From Sporocytophaga sp. (GTDB lineage: Bacteria; Bacteroidota; Bacteroidia; Cytophagales; Cytophagaceae), in NCBI GenBank assembly GCA_024707265.1, contig JANQAB010000010.1:806001-870000 (forward strand): a stretch of DNA of 64,000 nucleotides, in the 5' to 3' direction. A program made the position numbers and the translations under genes. Under the pieces are notes generated by a model. That model was given only the letters and a program-made list of their open reading frames with translations. It searched no databases and was not told where the DNA came from. Below are positions 53,233-62,973 of this stretch, in pieces (within the stretch, counting starts at the first letter, position 1; the number at the start of each line of letters is the position of its first letter).

Positions 53233-53402
53233 GTGGCTCAGTTTATGCCGGAATGGCAGTTCTTAAAATTGAAAAAATACAAATTTAAGTGGCTCAGTTT
53301 GGTCCGGAATTCCCTGATTCTTCTACTAAAAAGTGGCTCAGTTTGGTCCGGAATCAGTGGCTCAGTTTAGTCCGGAATTACTGGCTCAATTTAGTCCGGA
53401 AT
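53233..53402. repeat. Five-copy terminal repeat array of the IS21 element
   Basis: 22-bp units at 53233-53254, 53289-53310, 53333-53354, 53357-53378 and 53381-53402 share ggctcagttt...ccggaat; the last three lie exactly 24 bp apart. They are probably IstA binding sites at the right end and overlap the istA promoter zone. Confidence 0.92.
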
Positions 53403-53634
53403 AATCATCAACCCTAAGAATAAAATCAAAAAAACAACCTTCCTTTGAATAATACTCAACAATATGGTACCGATTAGACCCGCAGTAATCATTAATATCG
53501 GATAAGAAAATTTTTCAACTATAGGTGTAATTCTCCCTTTTTATATTTTGTATATAGAACATAGCAATTGTTTCACTTTTCACTTATTTTTAACTATCCA
53601 TTAAGAATTATAAAATCTGAATAACTCTACTCAA

Positions 53635-54405
53635 ATGAAAAAATATGTTTTCTACTTCCTTCTGATTTCATTTTTAACTAATTGTACCGCTTCAAAAAAC
53701 GATGAAAAAGCAGAAATAAATCTTTCTTCTGAAGAAGATGAGAAACGTAAACTGGATGAGGAAATAGAGAAAAACGGGAAGGTTATAAGCAAACAAATCG
53801 CCTATGATTGGGATAAGAATAAAATGAATGACACTTTTTTATTAACCTATTTTGATGAAGTTTTTATAGCAAAAATTAATGGAAGGGAGTCAAAAACAGA
53901 AAGTACGGGTACTTCATTTGGAAGCTTATCAGAGAAAGGCTTTGCTTTGAATAACAAGATAAAAGATAGTACTTTCATTTTTATAAATTTTACTCCGGAC
54001 CAAGAGCACTTAATTTTAAAAGATAGAGGCGACTTTGGTGGATCTATTCTTAATATCTTTAATCTTGAAAATGACAAGGTGAATAAGATTTGGGAAGGAT
54101 TCGGAGAAATTATTGAACTTAAAGACTTAGATGAAGATGAATCACCTGAAATTGTATTGAAAGATATAGTGTCTGATCCAGGAAGCATCGAAGGCTATGA
54201 TTATATTAATTTTGCTATGTTCAGAGTTTATAAATATCAAGATGGAAATATACACAAGGACAGTACACTTTCCGTAAAATACAACTTAGAATACACCCCC
54301 GATTTTCAAGAAACATTGGGAATGCAAACGCCTGTACGAGCAAGAAAACATCTTTCAAATTCCAATGGGTTTGATTTAATAATTGATATTGGAAAACAAG
54401 ATTAA
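53635..54405 (+). CDS. Predicted lipoprotein, unknown function
   Basis: 256 residues. A signal peptide with lipobox FLTNC. After a charged linker (SSEEDEKRKLDEEIEKNG), the mature part looks beta-rich and includes DLDEDESPEIVLKDI, a calcium-loop-like Asp/Glu segment common in VCBS/integrin-type repeats. No family recognised. It lies just right of the IS21 element; its own upstream 230 bp look intact. Confidence 0.7.
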   Translation: MKKYVFYFLLISFLTNCTASKNDEKAEINLSSEEDEKRKLDEEIEKNGKVISKQIAYDWDKNKMNDTFLLTYFDEVFIAKINGRESKTESTGTSFGSLSEKGFALNNKIKDSTFIFINFTPDQEHLILKDRGDFGGSILNIFNLENDKVNKIWEGFGEIIELKDLDEDESPEIVLKDIVSDPGSIEGYDYINFAMFRVYKYQDGNIHKDSTLSVKYNLEYTPDFQETLGMQTPVRARKHLSNSNGFDLIIDIGKQD

Positions 54406-54517
54406 ATTATACTGTTTCTACTCCCTTTTCAAAGGTAAACTTAATACTCCTCGGTATTCCATTTCAAACAACAAACATTAGCTAAAAGCATACCCCCCAC
54501 TAACAATTCCTGCCCCA

Positions 54518-54904
54518 TTAAATACTCTTCTGCTTCCAGTTTATATAATTCACCGCCCTTTGGATGATCTCCTCAAGCTCTTCTGCCATCCAGGGTTTGT
54601 TATGGTAGTCAAAGATGTAACCTTCCCTCCTGGCTTCTCTCAGCTTCCTGCTGTCTTTGTGAGCCGTGATGACTATCCTTACTGGTTCGTAATGCAGCTT
54701 TATTTTATACAAGAATTCAAAGCCTGTCATATCTGGTGTGAACTGATCCAGGATAATAATGTCGTATTGATTTCCCTCCTTTAAAAGGCCCAGCACTTCT
54801 TCATTTGTTGCACATAGCTGCACTTCGTATTGCGTGCGGAAATTCGCATAAAAAGATTTTCTGTTGTACTCTTCATCGTCGAGGTACAGGATTCGGATTT
54901 TCAT
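54518..54904 (-). CDS. Single-domain CheY-like response regulator
   Basis: 128 residues, receiver domain only. Acidic pair YLDDEEYN, phospho-acceptor Asp in IIILDQFTPDMTG, Thr in VITAHKD and Lys in YHNKPWMAEEL are all present. It has no output domain, so it must act through a partner. A decayed copy lies at 46707-47063. Each copy is followed upstream, in the opposite direction, by an XRE-family gene or its remnant, so the pair moves as a unit. No histidine kinase is nearby. Confidence 0.93.
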   Translation of the reverse strand: MKIRILYLDDEEYNRKSFYANFRTQYEVQLCATNEEVLGLLKEGNQYDIIILDQFTPDMTGFEFLYKIKLHYEPVRIVITAHKDSRKLREARREGYIFDYHNKPWMAEELEEIIQRAVNYINWKQKSI

Positions 54905-55348
54905 AGCTAAAAGGTGGTTTATATTAGTCTCGTTTGCCCAGATTCTTCACTCTTATCAGGAGCTCAATAGTGGACATTCCTTTTCTTGTAAAAAAAGCAC
55001 GACAAAGTCATAGATATAAAAAATCGGAAAGAGTAGTTTTAATATGACCTTTTTAACTGGTTTCTTTCGTTCCATAGTTAGCTGTTTTAAACAAAAAGTA
55101 ATTATATGTAATAAACTAGTACCTAAACAATTACATGAGTATTTACCAATAGAGGTACTCAGTTGCTTTTAACTGCTCTTGATTTTAGGTGTCCTGTTTT
55201 CCGCTGATTTTGATATCATGATTATAAAAAAACACTTGATGTTTTTGGATGGTAAAGATAAAGCCCTAATTTTAAAGGATTAAACTATCCATGAAACCAA
55301 CAGATTGTTTTTTAACAATTTAAAGTGGTTTCGCATTCCTAAAAAGCT
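54905..55348. other. Intergenic region of the CheY/XRE divergent pair
   Basis: 444 bp shared in parts with ~47064-47811. A 38-codon minus-strand frame (start 55076) appears to be what remains after deletion of the 110-residue frame kept in the other copy. Both genes' promoters must lie here, but no clear box could be named. Confidence 0.6.
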
Positions 55349-55732
55349 ATGACAACACTTGGAACCAAGATCAGAAAACTCAGAGAGCTGAAGAATTTTA
55401 AGCAGGATCACATGGCTGAGCTACTCGGTATCAGCACCAATGCTTATGGCAAAATCGAAAGAGACGAAACAGACGTGAGCCATGACCGTCTTGAGCAGAT
55501 TGCAAAAGCGCTGGATTTAACGGTGACGGATATTCTGAATTTTGATGAGAAAATGATCTTTAACATCATGAATAATAAAGACGGAGTATTCGGAATGTAT
55601 AATACCGGAAGTCCTTTTTATACCCAGTTTCCTGAAGAGATGAAGAAGCATTATGAAGATAAAATAAAGTTGTTAGAGGATAAGATTGAGTATTTGCAGA
55701 GAGAGAATGAAAGGTTGAGAGAGGAGAAATAA
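55349..55732 (+). CDS. XRE-family transcriptional regulator with C-terminal coiled coil
   Basis: 127 residues. The Cro/CI-type helix-turn-helix spans ~5-62 (IRKLRELKNFKQDHMAELLG, ISTNAYGKIERDETDVSHDR). A variable middle follows, and the C-terminal amphipathic helix (YEDKIKLLEDKIEYLQRENER) should dimerise. It is divergent from the CheY-like gene, suggesting that one controls the other or that both sense the same signal (inference). Two decayed copies of this gene lie at 47812 and 50411. Confidence 0.92.
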   Translation: MTTLGTKIRKLRELKNFKQDHMAELLGISTNAYGKIERDETDVSHDRLEQIAKALDLTVTDILNFDEKMIFNIMNNKDGVFGMYNTGSPFYTQFPEEMKKHYEDKIKLLEDKIEYLQRENERLREEK

Positions 55733-55762
55733 TCGTAATACTTTTAATGATAATTTTGGATA

Positions 55763-55796
55763 AAGCCGAGTCGAGAGAGTCGGCTTCTTTTGTTTA
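55763..55796 (+). terminator. Terminator after the XRE gene
   Basis: Stem aagccga/tcggctt (55763-55769 with 55780-55786) then cttttgttt. The same hairpin survives after the decayed copies. Confidence 0.75.
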
Positions 55797-56462
55797 AAAT
55801 TATTAATCTACATAGCTTAACTTAAAAGAAACAAAGACATGCACATTACAAATACTACTGCGCTATATTCAAATTACTCCAAAATTCACCTTAAAATATA
55901 CTTCTATCACAAATTGCATGCTTTGCCCCAAAAGCCAGCCAGCCTTGTAAAAAGGTAAATTTAACAGTTGAAAATATCCAAATCTACTAAGTCATACTCC
56001 TTGAAAAACAACGAAATATACTCCTCGTATCAATAAATACTTTAAATGAAATTAAAAATTTGTTAGATTAGTAGTTAAAAGGGGCAATATTACACATGTC
56101 ATGTGGCACTTCAAGAAGGTACTACCAAACAATGGGGACAACGAAAAACTTTAAACGAAATACACATCGTAAAGAAGCGGGTTCAGACTTGGTAAATTCG
56201 ATGGGGCGACTTCACTAAGGCAAACATTATGATGTTTAAGGAAACCTATATACAGGTAATGTAAAACAAGACTTAGTATGTGAATTGTCTGATGAGATTT
56301 TTTTTGTGTTTAACCCGGATTACAGAAAAAGATCTTGAGTGAGGCGGGATGAATGCAAACTGAAGCTTTGTGCTTGTTTTAAAGTTTAGTGCTTATTGAA
56401 AGTTTTTTAGTACGAAACTCGGCCGAATGAGAAGTCCGAAATTGTTGTGCATTATTCTAAAA
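55797..56462. other. Gene-free region upstream of the nuclease-helicase unit
   Basis: About 665 bp with no supported gene. The 10-mer cactaaggca at 56213-56222 recurs just after the helicase gene (60455) and at 60941. The stretch 56100-56330 is less AT-rich than its surroundings and may be the remains of other sequence or a leader. Confidence 0.4.
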
Positions 56463-57276
56463 ATGAAAAAAATTGAGAGTCAATTATCAACATAACGAAA
56501 CAGATTTTAGAGGCTATCAAGGTCTTGAACTTGATGACGAAGAATGTCGTGGACATTTGCGAGGTGCAGTAAAAGATAATCTTCTTGACAGAGAGGAAAG
56601 AGATAACACCTTGGATCGTTTAAGAGCGTTGAGAGATGAAACCGGATTTGATGCTAATGAAGGTCTTCTAGCAGATATACAAGCATTGGAGGAAGAAAAT
56701 ATTCAGGTTCAAAACTTCAGAATAGGAGAAGCATATGCGGAAGTTATTTTGGAACAAGAATTTTCTTGTCGTTTTTACTGGAATGAATTAAGAGATGCTC
56801 GAAATCCTAAAGGGAACAAAACAGGAGCTGATTTAGTAGGTTTTATAGAATTAAATGGGCAAGTATTGTTTCTATTCGGGGAAGTGAAAACTTCATCGGA
56901 AACGGCAAATAGACCACCACAAGTAATGACAGCTGAGGATGGTATTGAGAGGCAGTTAAAAGATTTATACAGCAATAGAATAAAACGTCAGATTTTAGTT
57001 TCTTATTTAAAAAATAAGATTCGTCATTTTGAAGCAGATCATCCATTTAGATTAGATTACAATGCAAGTGAAAGGGCATATTATACAAATCCGGAAAATT
57101 ATCATTTGACTGGTGTCTTAATCCGCGATGTTGAGCCTAATGGACTGGATTTATCTGCAAGTTACAACAGATTAAGAACTCATGTCCTCGAACCAAGGGG
57201 CTTAAGATTATTAGCACTTTACCTTCCAATTCAAAAGCAAGATTGGATCGCAATCATTAACGGTGAAACCGAATGA
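56463..57276 (+). CDS. PD-(D/E)xK nuclease-like protein of a two-gene defence candidate
   Basis: About 270 residues. As read, the best frame starts only at a TTG (56473). Reading the A7 run at 56466-56472 as A6 gives an ATG start at 56463 (MKKLRVNYQHNE) in the same frame. The core IGEAYAEVILEQEF ... GADLVGFIELNGQVLFLFGEVKTSSE has the Glu, Asp and ExK-type spacing of PD-(D/E)xK nucleases. The stop overlaps the helicase start (ATGA). Small nuclease followed by a SKI2-like helicase is the plan of Hachiman (HamA/HamB) and related systems. The sequence does not clearly match the DUF1837 pattern I know, so it may be a different family. Confidence 0.7.
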
Positions 57277-60200
57277 GCATACAAATAAAATATAACTTCC
57301 TAGAACAAGCATATCCTGATATGCTTATTGGGATTGGTATGCTTATACAAAGGGGAAAACTCTCAAAACGGTTTAAAACTCTTGAACTCAACCCGGTCGA
57401 ATTTCAAGAACTAACAAGAGCTAAAGAGCTTTGTGAGTTGCGTATCATTGAACTTTGGGAGCAAAGATATGATGATGAAATGGCAAATGAGTTCAAAGCA
57501 TTGTGCTCTACCTACTTCGATATTGCTTGTCAATTGCCACCAATTATTGAAGAAGAATATTTCGTGTATGAAACCTTTAAGTTAATTTCATTCGGTTATC
57601 TAGGTGAACACTGGCATTTCGTAAAGCAATATCTAAAAAGCCTGAACGAACAAATTCAAAATCTTGAATTAGGAGATAGCTGGAATAATCGATTATTAAT
57701 TATTTGCTTCAAAGCCATAGTTCAATTAGTAAAGAAGGAAAATTGGCAGGATGTAAATCAAGCTGTAGAACTTATTAGTCAATTAAGGGCCGAACAAAAT
57801 CAATTTGAAAATGCTTTTCTCAATCAGGTCAAGGAAGAAAGTCGTCCTTATGGTGCTGCAGAATTAGTTTCCCTATATCACTTTGCCAAGAGTATCGACA
57901 TTCTTGGACAATATTTGTTAGAAGGTCGGCCATTAGAACCGGAAGATCAGTTGGGGTATCATTTGCAAATTTCTGGAGAATATGCTCGTAAATCAGGCAA
58001 TATAAGTTTGAGTTTGTTGTATCAATTTTTCGAAGCTTTTGCTGTAAAAATGGTTCGTAACAGCATTTGGTATAACACGAGGGGGATCAATAATTGGGTA
58101 ACAACTTTCAATAGATTTGTAAGCCGTCAAGAAAATAAGGGATTATTTGAATTATTATATCCGCAAAAGGAATCCATATTGGAAGGTGAATTGCTTAATC
58201 CAGCTCATCGTGCTATTGTTTTAAATCTACCAACATCCAGCGGTAAAACTTTGATCGCAGAATATAAGATTTTACAAGCATTAAACCAATTTAGGAATCT
58301 GGGTGGTTGGGTCGCCTATGCAGTACCAACGAAAGCATTGGTCAACCAGATTTATAATCAACTCAAAAAAGACTTAGGAACCATTGGATTGCGAGTTGAA
58401 AAGGCTAGTGGTGCTATTGAATTAGATGGTTTTGAACAACACTTGATAAAAGATAGTGGTAATCAAACAACATTTGATGTATTGGTTACCACCTATGAGA
58501 AAATGAACCTTTTGGTACGTCAAGGTCTTGGAACTACGAATGTGCGTCCTTTAGTTTTAACGGTAGTAGATGAAGCTCATAACATTGAAGAGAAGCAACG
58601 GGGCTTAAATCTTGAGTTTTTGCTATCTACCATCAAAAACGACTGCGAGGAGGCTAATTTTCTCTTGATGACACCTGATATCCCAAATTCGGATGAAATT
58701 GTCAATTGGCTTGCTGGAGATAGAGGAAATGTTATTAATCTAGAATTGGATTGGTGGCAACCCAATGAAAGAGTGATTGGAGCCATTCAAGTAGACGGAA
58801 AAGGTAGGGCGTATCACTATCTGCTTAGAACTCTTCATACTGATAAGGGAGCTTATGAAATAGGCGATGCTATTATATTGAGTCAAGGGGAAGCCGCAGA
58901 AACAGCATCTCAGGCGCGAGAATCCAAAGTAAAAATTGCAAAAACTGTTGCCTCGAATTTTTTAAATATTGATTCGCCAATTATTGTATTAGCTTCTGAT
59001 CCAGGAGAAACTTATGATATTGCAGAAAATTTATACGAAAAATCAAATGATAACTTTGGTCCGAATGAGGATGTAAATTTATTAATCAAACTTGTTCAAT
59101 CTGAGCTTGGAGATGAATTCCCATTAGCAAGATTCCTAAGAAAAAGAATTGCAGTACATAGCTCAGCACTGCCTGATGAAATTCGATTTTTAATAGAAGA
59201 CTTAATGGTCAATGAGAAGCTTCAAGCTTTAGTCGCTACTACCACCATTGCTCAAGGTATTAATTTTCCTGTCTCAGCAGTAATAATGGGTGCTTATAAT
59301 TATCCATACCTAGGTCCAATGCCAGTACGTGATTTTTGGAATTTAGCAGGAAGAGTTGGCCGAGCCGGTCAAGATAGTATGGGATGGGTAGGTATTGCAG
59401 TAAAAAATGATGAAGATTTACAAAACGTTTCTTCCTATATTACGTCAGCTTCTGGTGCTCTTTTATCCCAGTTAGTAAATGCAATTGACAATGCATTGAA
59501 ACATGCAGATTTTAGTTTTGACAGATGGCTATTTGTTGATGAAAGATGGTCTGCTATCCTTCAATACATTTCTCATTTGAGGAAACAAGTGCAAAGTCAG
59601 GAAGTTTTTTTTGGCACATTTAGAACAAAAATTACAGAGCACGTTAGGTTACCGTCAATTACCAGCTGAAAAGAAAACTTTCTTAAGAGAAAAAAATTAG
59701 AAGTTATGCTAATTCTATTTCTCTAGCAGATGCTAAGATGTCAGACGCTACTGGTTTTTCATCAATATCGGTAAAACAAATGATTGGTAGGTTGGCAACA
59801 TCAGGAATTTCTCCAAATGATTGGAATAAAAACCAATTATTTTCAGAGCAAAACCAAAGTATGCAAAAACTTATAGGCATAATGTTAAACACCTATGAGA
59901 TAAAGAAATCAATAAATGAATTAAGTTCAGGTGAAAAGCCTCTAGATCAATCAAGCATTGCAAGATTAATAATTGATTGGGTAAATGGGCAAACTATTTC
60001 AAAAATAGCAAGTCGCTTCTATCCTAATGAAGATATAAACAATGCTATCCAGAAAACGACTAAAGCACTATATAAGATAGTAGCGAATACCGCTACATGG
60101 GGGCTTGCAGCATTACAGAAAATGCCAACAAGTGGTGTTGACTGGGATAATCTTTCTGAGATTGAGAAAAAAAAGATGGCTAATCTCCCCGCTTATTTAC

Positions 60201-60451
60201 ACTATGGAGTCAATACTGATGAAGGGGTTTTAATGAGAAAGAATAATATACCTAGAAGTATTGCAAATAGATTGGGGGAATTATACAATCAAGCAGTAGG
60301 TGGAGAAATATTCTCTCAATCATCCGATTCTGTAAGCAATTGGATTAGAAATCAAGGTCCTGAAACTTGGGATATAGTGCGACCTAGAGAGTCTAAGCTA
60401 AGTGGTGAGGAATACAAACGAGTTTGGGAGAAATTGAATGGGATAAATTAA
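57273..60451 (+). CDS. SKI2-like DEAD/DEAH helicase of a two-gene defence candidate (two frame breaks)
   Basis: 1058 residues after taking one base from T8 (59605-59612) and one from A7 (59690-59696); as read, it splits into 57273-59669 and 59738-60451. Residues 1-~300 are helical, with no known fold. The helicase core follows: Walker A NLPTSSGKTLIAEY (~317), VPTKALVNQIYNQL, VVDEAHNIEEKQRG, TPDIPNSDE in place of SAT, VATTTIAQGINFPVSAVIMG, and FWNLAGRVGRAGQD. The ~280 C-terminal residues are helical (WGLAALQKMPTSG, RSIANRLGELY resembles a helix-hairpin turn). It is translationally coupled to the nuclease-like gene. It probably moves on DNA or RNA and controls the nuclease, as in anti-phage helicase-nuclease pairs (inference). 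Confidence 0.85.
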
Positions 60452-61046
60452 AAGCACTAAGGCATAACACTTAAGCTCAGATTGTCCCCGGTCTTTGTTT
60501 ATCCAACGAGGACTCCAGAGAATAGCGATTGTATCACTATTCCATTATCAACTAAATTTAGAACACCCAGACCCGACTTTAATAGGGCGAAGCTCCTTCT
60601 CCAAACTTGTCCTACCAGGACTCGTATCTGGACACTTCCCTCCCCCTCAAAAACAAAACCACCAAGGCTCTAAGCCCCCTGGTGGTCCGGATCAATTCAA
60701 ACAAGCAAAAACCACCCTATACCTCAATCGTCTGAAGGTTTATATGGTCTATTGTCTTGTTGCCAGAATTGATATTTTTTTATTATTACTATTCTTCAAC
60801 CCGTCGGCTTAAAGAGTCACAACATCCATTTTTTCCTGATATCCTTCAGATCATCAATAGCCTTTATAAGCTCATTGGATGTATGCTTTTTAAAATGTCT
60901 TAGTATGTCAGATATGCTTTCTTAACTGTCATAAAAACTACACTAAGGCAAAAACTAAAAAGATATCCCCCTTCCATCTAATCATTTTCAATTTTAATTT
61001 TCCTTTATCAATTCTATAATTAACTTCGATTTCAAAATTTATTGAT
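60452..61046. other. Intergenic region after the nuclease-helicase unit
   Basis: About 595 bp without a supported gene; the short frames at 60482-60812 have no coding character. It contains a hairpin, accacca.../...tggtggt (60658-60687), the 10-mer cactaaggca at 60455 and 60941, and the motif agagaatagcgattgt at 60517-60532, which recurs at 61856-61871. Confidence 0.45.
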
Positions 61047-61823
61047 ATGGCTTTACTGCATTTGGTCAATTGGAATGTAAATGGCATCCGTTCCATTATG
61101 AAGAAGGATTTTGTAAGGGACATTCACAGCATAAATCCTGATATTTTGTGCTTACAGGAAACAAAAGCTGGTGTTCATGATGTGGAAACATTGTGTGCCA
61201 TGCTCCCTGAATACAAGGTTTATGGAAATGCTTCAAAGGCAAGAAAAGGTTATTCCGGCACTGCCATCCTTACCAAATCTATTCCCATAAGTGTAACTTA
61301 TGATATGAATATTGAAGAACATGATCAGGAAGGAAGGGTGATCACTGCTGAGTACGACAAATTCTTTCTTGTAACAGTTTATGTTCCCAATTCAGGTGAA
61401 GGATTAAAACGTCTTGATTACCGCGAGAAATGGGATACTGATTTTTTAAAATACGTTTTGCATCTAAACTCCCAAAAACCAGTGATCATTGCCGGAGATC
61501 TGAATGTAGCACATACGGAAAAGGATATTGCCAATGCGAAGAAGAACTATAATAAATCTGCAGGATATACTCAAAGGGAAATAGACGGATTCAACAGATT
61601 GCTGAATTCCGGTTTTTCAGACACCTTCAGGCTGCTTCATCCGGATGAAATCAAATACACCTACTGGAGTAACTTTTTCAATTCCCGTGCAAAAAATGTC
61701 GGATGGAGAATAGATTATTTTGTGGTAAGTAATTCATTGATCAGTCAGGTTAAAGAGGCAACGGTGAGTAATGAATTCATGGGTTCAGACCATTGCCCTA
61801 TTGAGTTAAAGATCGAGATATAG
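61047..61823 (+). CDS. xth: Exodeoxyribonuclease III / AP endonuclease
   Basis: 258 residues, normal ExoA/Xth length. Motifs: VNWNVNGIRSI, ILCLQETKAG (metal Glu), GYSGTAILTK, YVPNSGEGLKRLDYREKWD, IAGDLNVAHTEKDIANAK, GFSDTFRLLHP, YTYWSNFFNSRAKNVGWRIDYF and the catalytic SDHCPIEL. All active-site residues are present. It repairs abasic sites and 3'-blocked ends in the cytoplasm. Confidence 0.97.
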   Translation: MALLHLVNWNVNGIRSIMKKDFVRDIHSINPDILCLQETKAGVHDVETLCAMLPEYKVYGNASKARKGYSGTAILTKSIPISVTYDMNIEEHDQEGRVITAEYDKFFLVTVYVPNSGEGLKRLDYREKWDTDFLKYVLHLNSQKPVIIAGDLNVAHTEKDIANAKKNYNKSAGYTQREIDGFNRLLNSGFSDTFRLLHPDEIKYTYWSNFFNSRAKNVGWRIDYFVVSNSLISQVKEATVSNEFMGSDHCPIELKIEI

Positions 61824-62005
61824 ACATTTCCTCATTTGTTCAACGGGTTCCTTTCAGAGAATAGCGATTGTTTCTTTTCAAAACTTCCCGGAATATTTCC
61901 CAATCTCCCAAAGCAAATTTTAACATCATGAGTTATTGAATAAAAAAGCATCATTTTAGGTGATTTAGCGTAGTAAACCCAAATTAATAACCATAACCCA
62001 AACCG

Positions 62006-62857
62006 ATGAGAACACTTTTATTCAAACATTTGCTTACAGCCCTATTTGCTGTCTCCCTTATTACTACTCTTCAGGCACAAAGGAAACCCAGCGATCCCAA
62101 GCATGAAAATCATTATAAGGTTGAACCTTTAGATACCGACGTATTGCATATTGAATTTATTGATGCTCACTCACAGCAAGCCTTTACTCAGGTAAAGTTA
62201 AAGATCACCAATAAGACAGAAGACTTTATCTACTTCAAAGGCAATGAACCTACATTTAAATATGAATTCGGTGAAGAACATGCCAGTGGTGGTGGCATGT
62301 TTCAAGGTATGAATATGGTGATCGATCCAAAAGCTACTGAAACAAAAACCCTTAAAGTGAGTGGTGGGCAAAATTTTCATGTAGAGAAGCTTACCTTAAT
62401 TTTAGATGGTTTTTACAGAATTTCTTCTGAAGGGAAAAAGCTTAGTGCCCCAGACTTCCAGTTACCTGCTTCCAAAAATGATTTCCAGGCAGGTGGTTTT
62501 ACTTGTAACCTTGAAAAAATAAAAAAAGAAACCAAAGAAACGTCTGTTCACTTCAAATGCAATTATACCGGCTCGGATGTTGGTAAAATTGAAGCTAACA
62601 AGTTGGTCTTAAAAACAGAGAGTGGCCAGGAGTTTGCCAACGAAAACAGAAAAAATAAAGTTGACCTTGTACTTCCGGGAGAACATGGTAAGATAGTTGG
62701 TGTATGGCATATCCCAGCTAAAACTGCAGATATGCAATTTGCAACTATGGACATTGTATGGAAAGATACTTTTACAGAATCCAAAATGAAACCTTTAAAA
62801 GTCGGTGATGTAAAGTTTGTATTAGACCCTGGATTAACAGATGCGAAGAATAAATAA
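62006..62857 (+). CDS. Secreted protein, unknown function
   Basis: 283 residues. A signal peptide ends TLQAQ. Two beta-sandwich-like parts appear: VKLKITNKTEDFIYFKGNEPTF to LTLILDGFYRI, and FTCNLEKIKKETKETSVHFK to VDLVLPGEHGKIVGVWHIP. There is no sorting domain, so it is probably periplasmic or outer-membrane attached. No family recognised. A hairpin terminator follows. Confidence 0.7.
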   Translation: MRTLLFKHLLTALFAVSLITTLQAQRKPSDPKHENHYKVEPLDTDVLHIEFIDAHSQQAFTQVKLKITNKTEDFIYFKGNEPTFKYEFGEEHASGGGMFQGMNMVIDPKATETKTLKVSGGQNFHVEKLTLILDGFYRISSEGKKLSAPDFQLPASKNDFQAGGFTCNLEKIKKETKETSVHFKCNYTGSDVGKIEANKLVLKTESGQEFANENRKNKVDLVLPGEHGKIVGVWHIPAKTADMQFATMDIVWKDTFTESKMKPLKVGDVKFVLDPGLTDAKNK

Positions 62858-62867
62858 TAGAAATTAT

Positions 62868-62893
62868 AAAGGGGATCTTATGGGTCCCTTTTT
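62868..62893 (+). terminator. Terminator after the secreted protein gene
   Basis: aaagggga / tcccttt stem near 62868-62890, then a T-rich run. It lies 11 bp past the stop at 62857. Confidence 0.7.
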
Positions 62894-62973
62894 TATTTTT
62901 ATATCCTCTATAGTCCACGTTTTATTCAATGCGAGATATGAAAAACAGAGATTATATCGTATAATCATTGACA

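Larger units (their letters stand above)
50789..53402 (-). mobile_element. IS21-family insertion sequence
   Basis: About 2.6 kb with istA and istB in the usual order. The ends carry related ~22-bp repeats containing ggctca(a/g)ttt...ccggaat: two at the left (50789-50809 and 50812-50832), five at the right (53233, 53289, 53333, 53357, 53381). I see no clean target-site duplication (left flank ...ctgata, right flank aatcatc...). It inserted between the third XRE remnant and a lipoprotein gene. Confidence 0.93.

Noticed and set aside
56463-60451. Firm assignment of the nuclease-helicase pair as Hachiman hamA/hamB
   Set aside because: Architecture fits, but the expected HamA (DUF1837) sequence pattern was not recognised, so no gene symbols were given.
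60482-60812. Two overlapping short frames after the helicase gene
   Set aside because: They overlap each other in different frames, are Pro/Thr-rich without structure, and have no family features.
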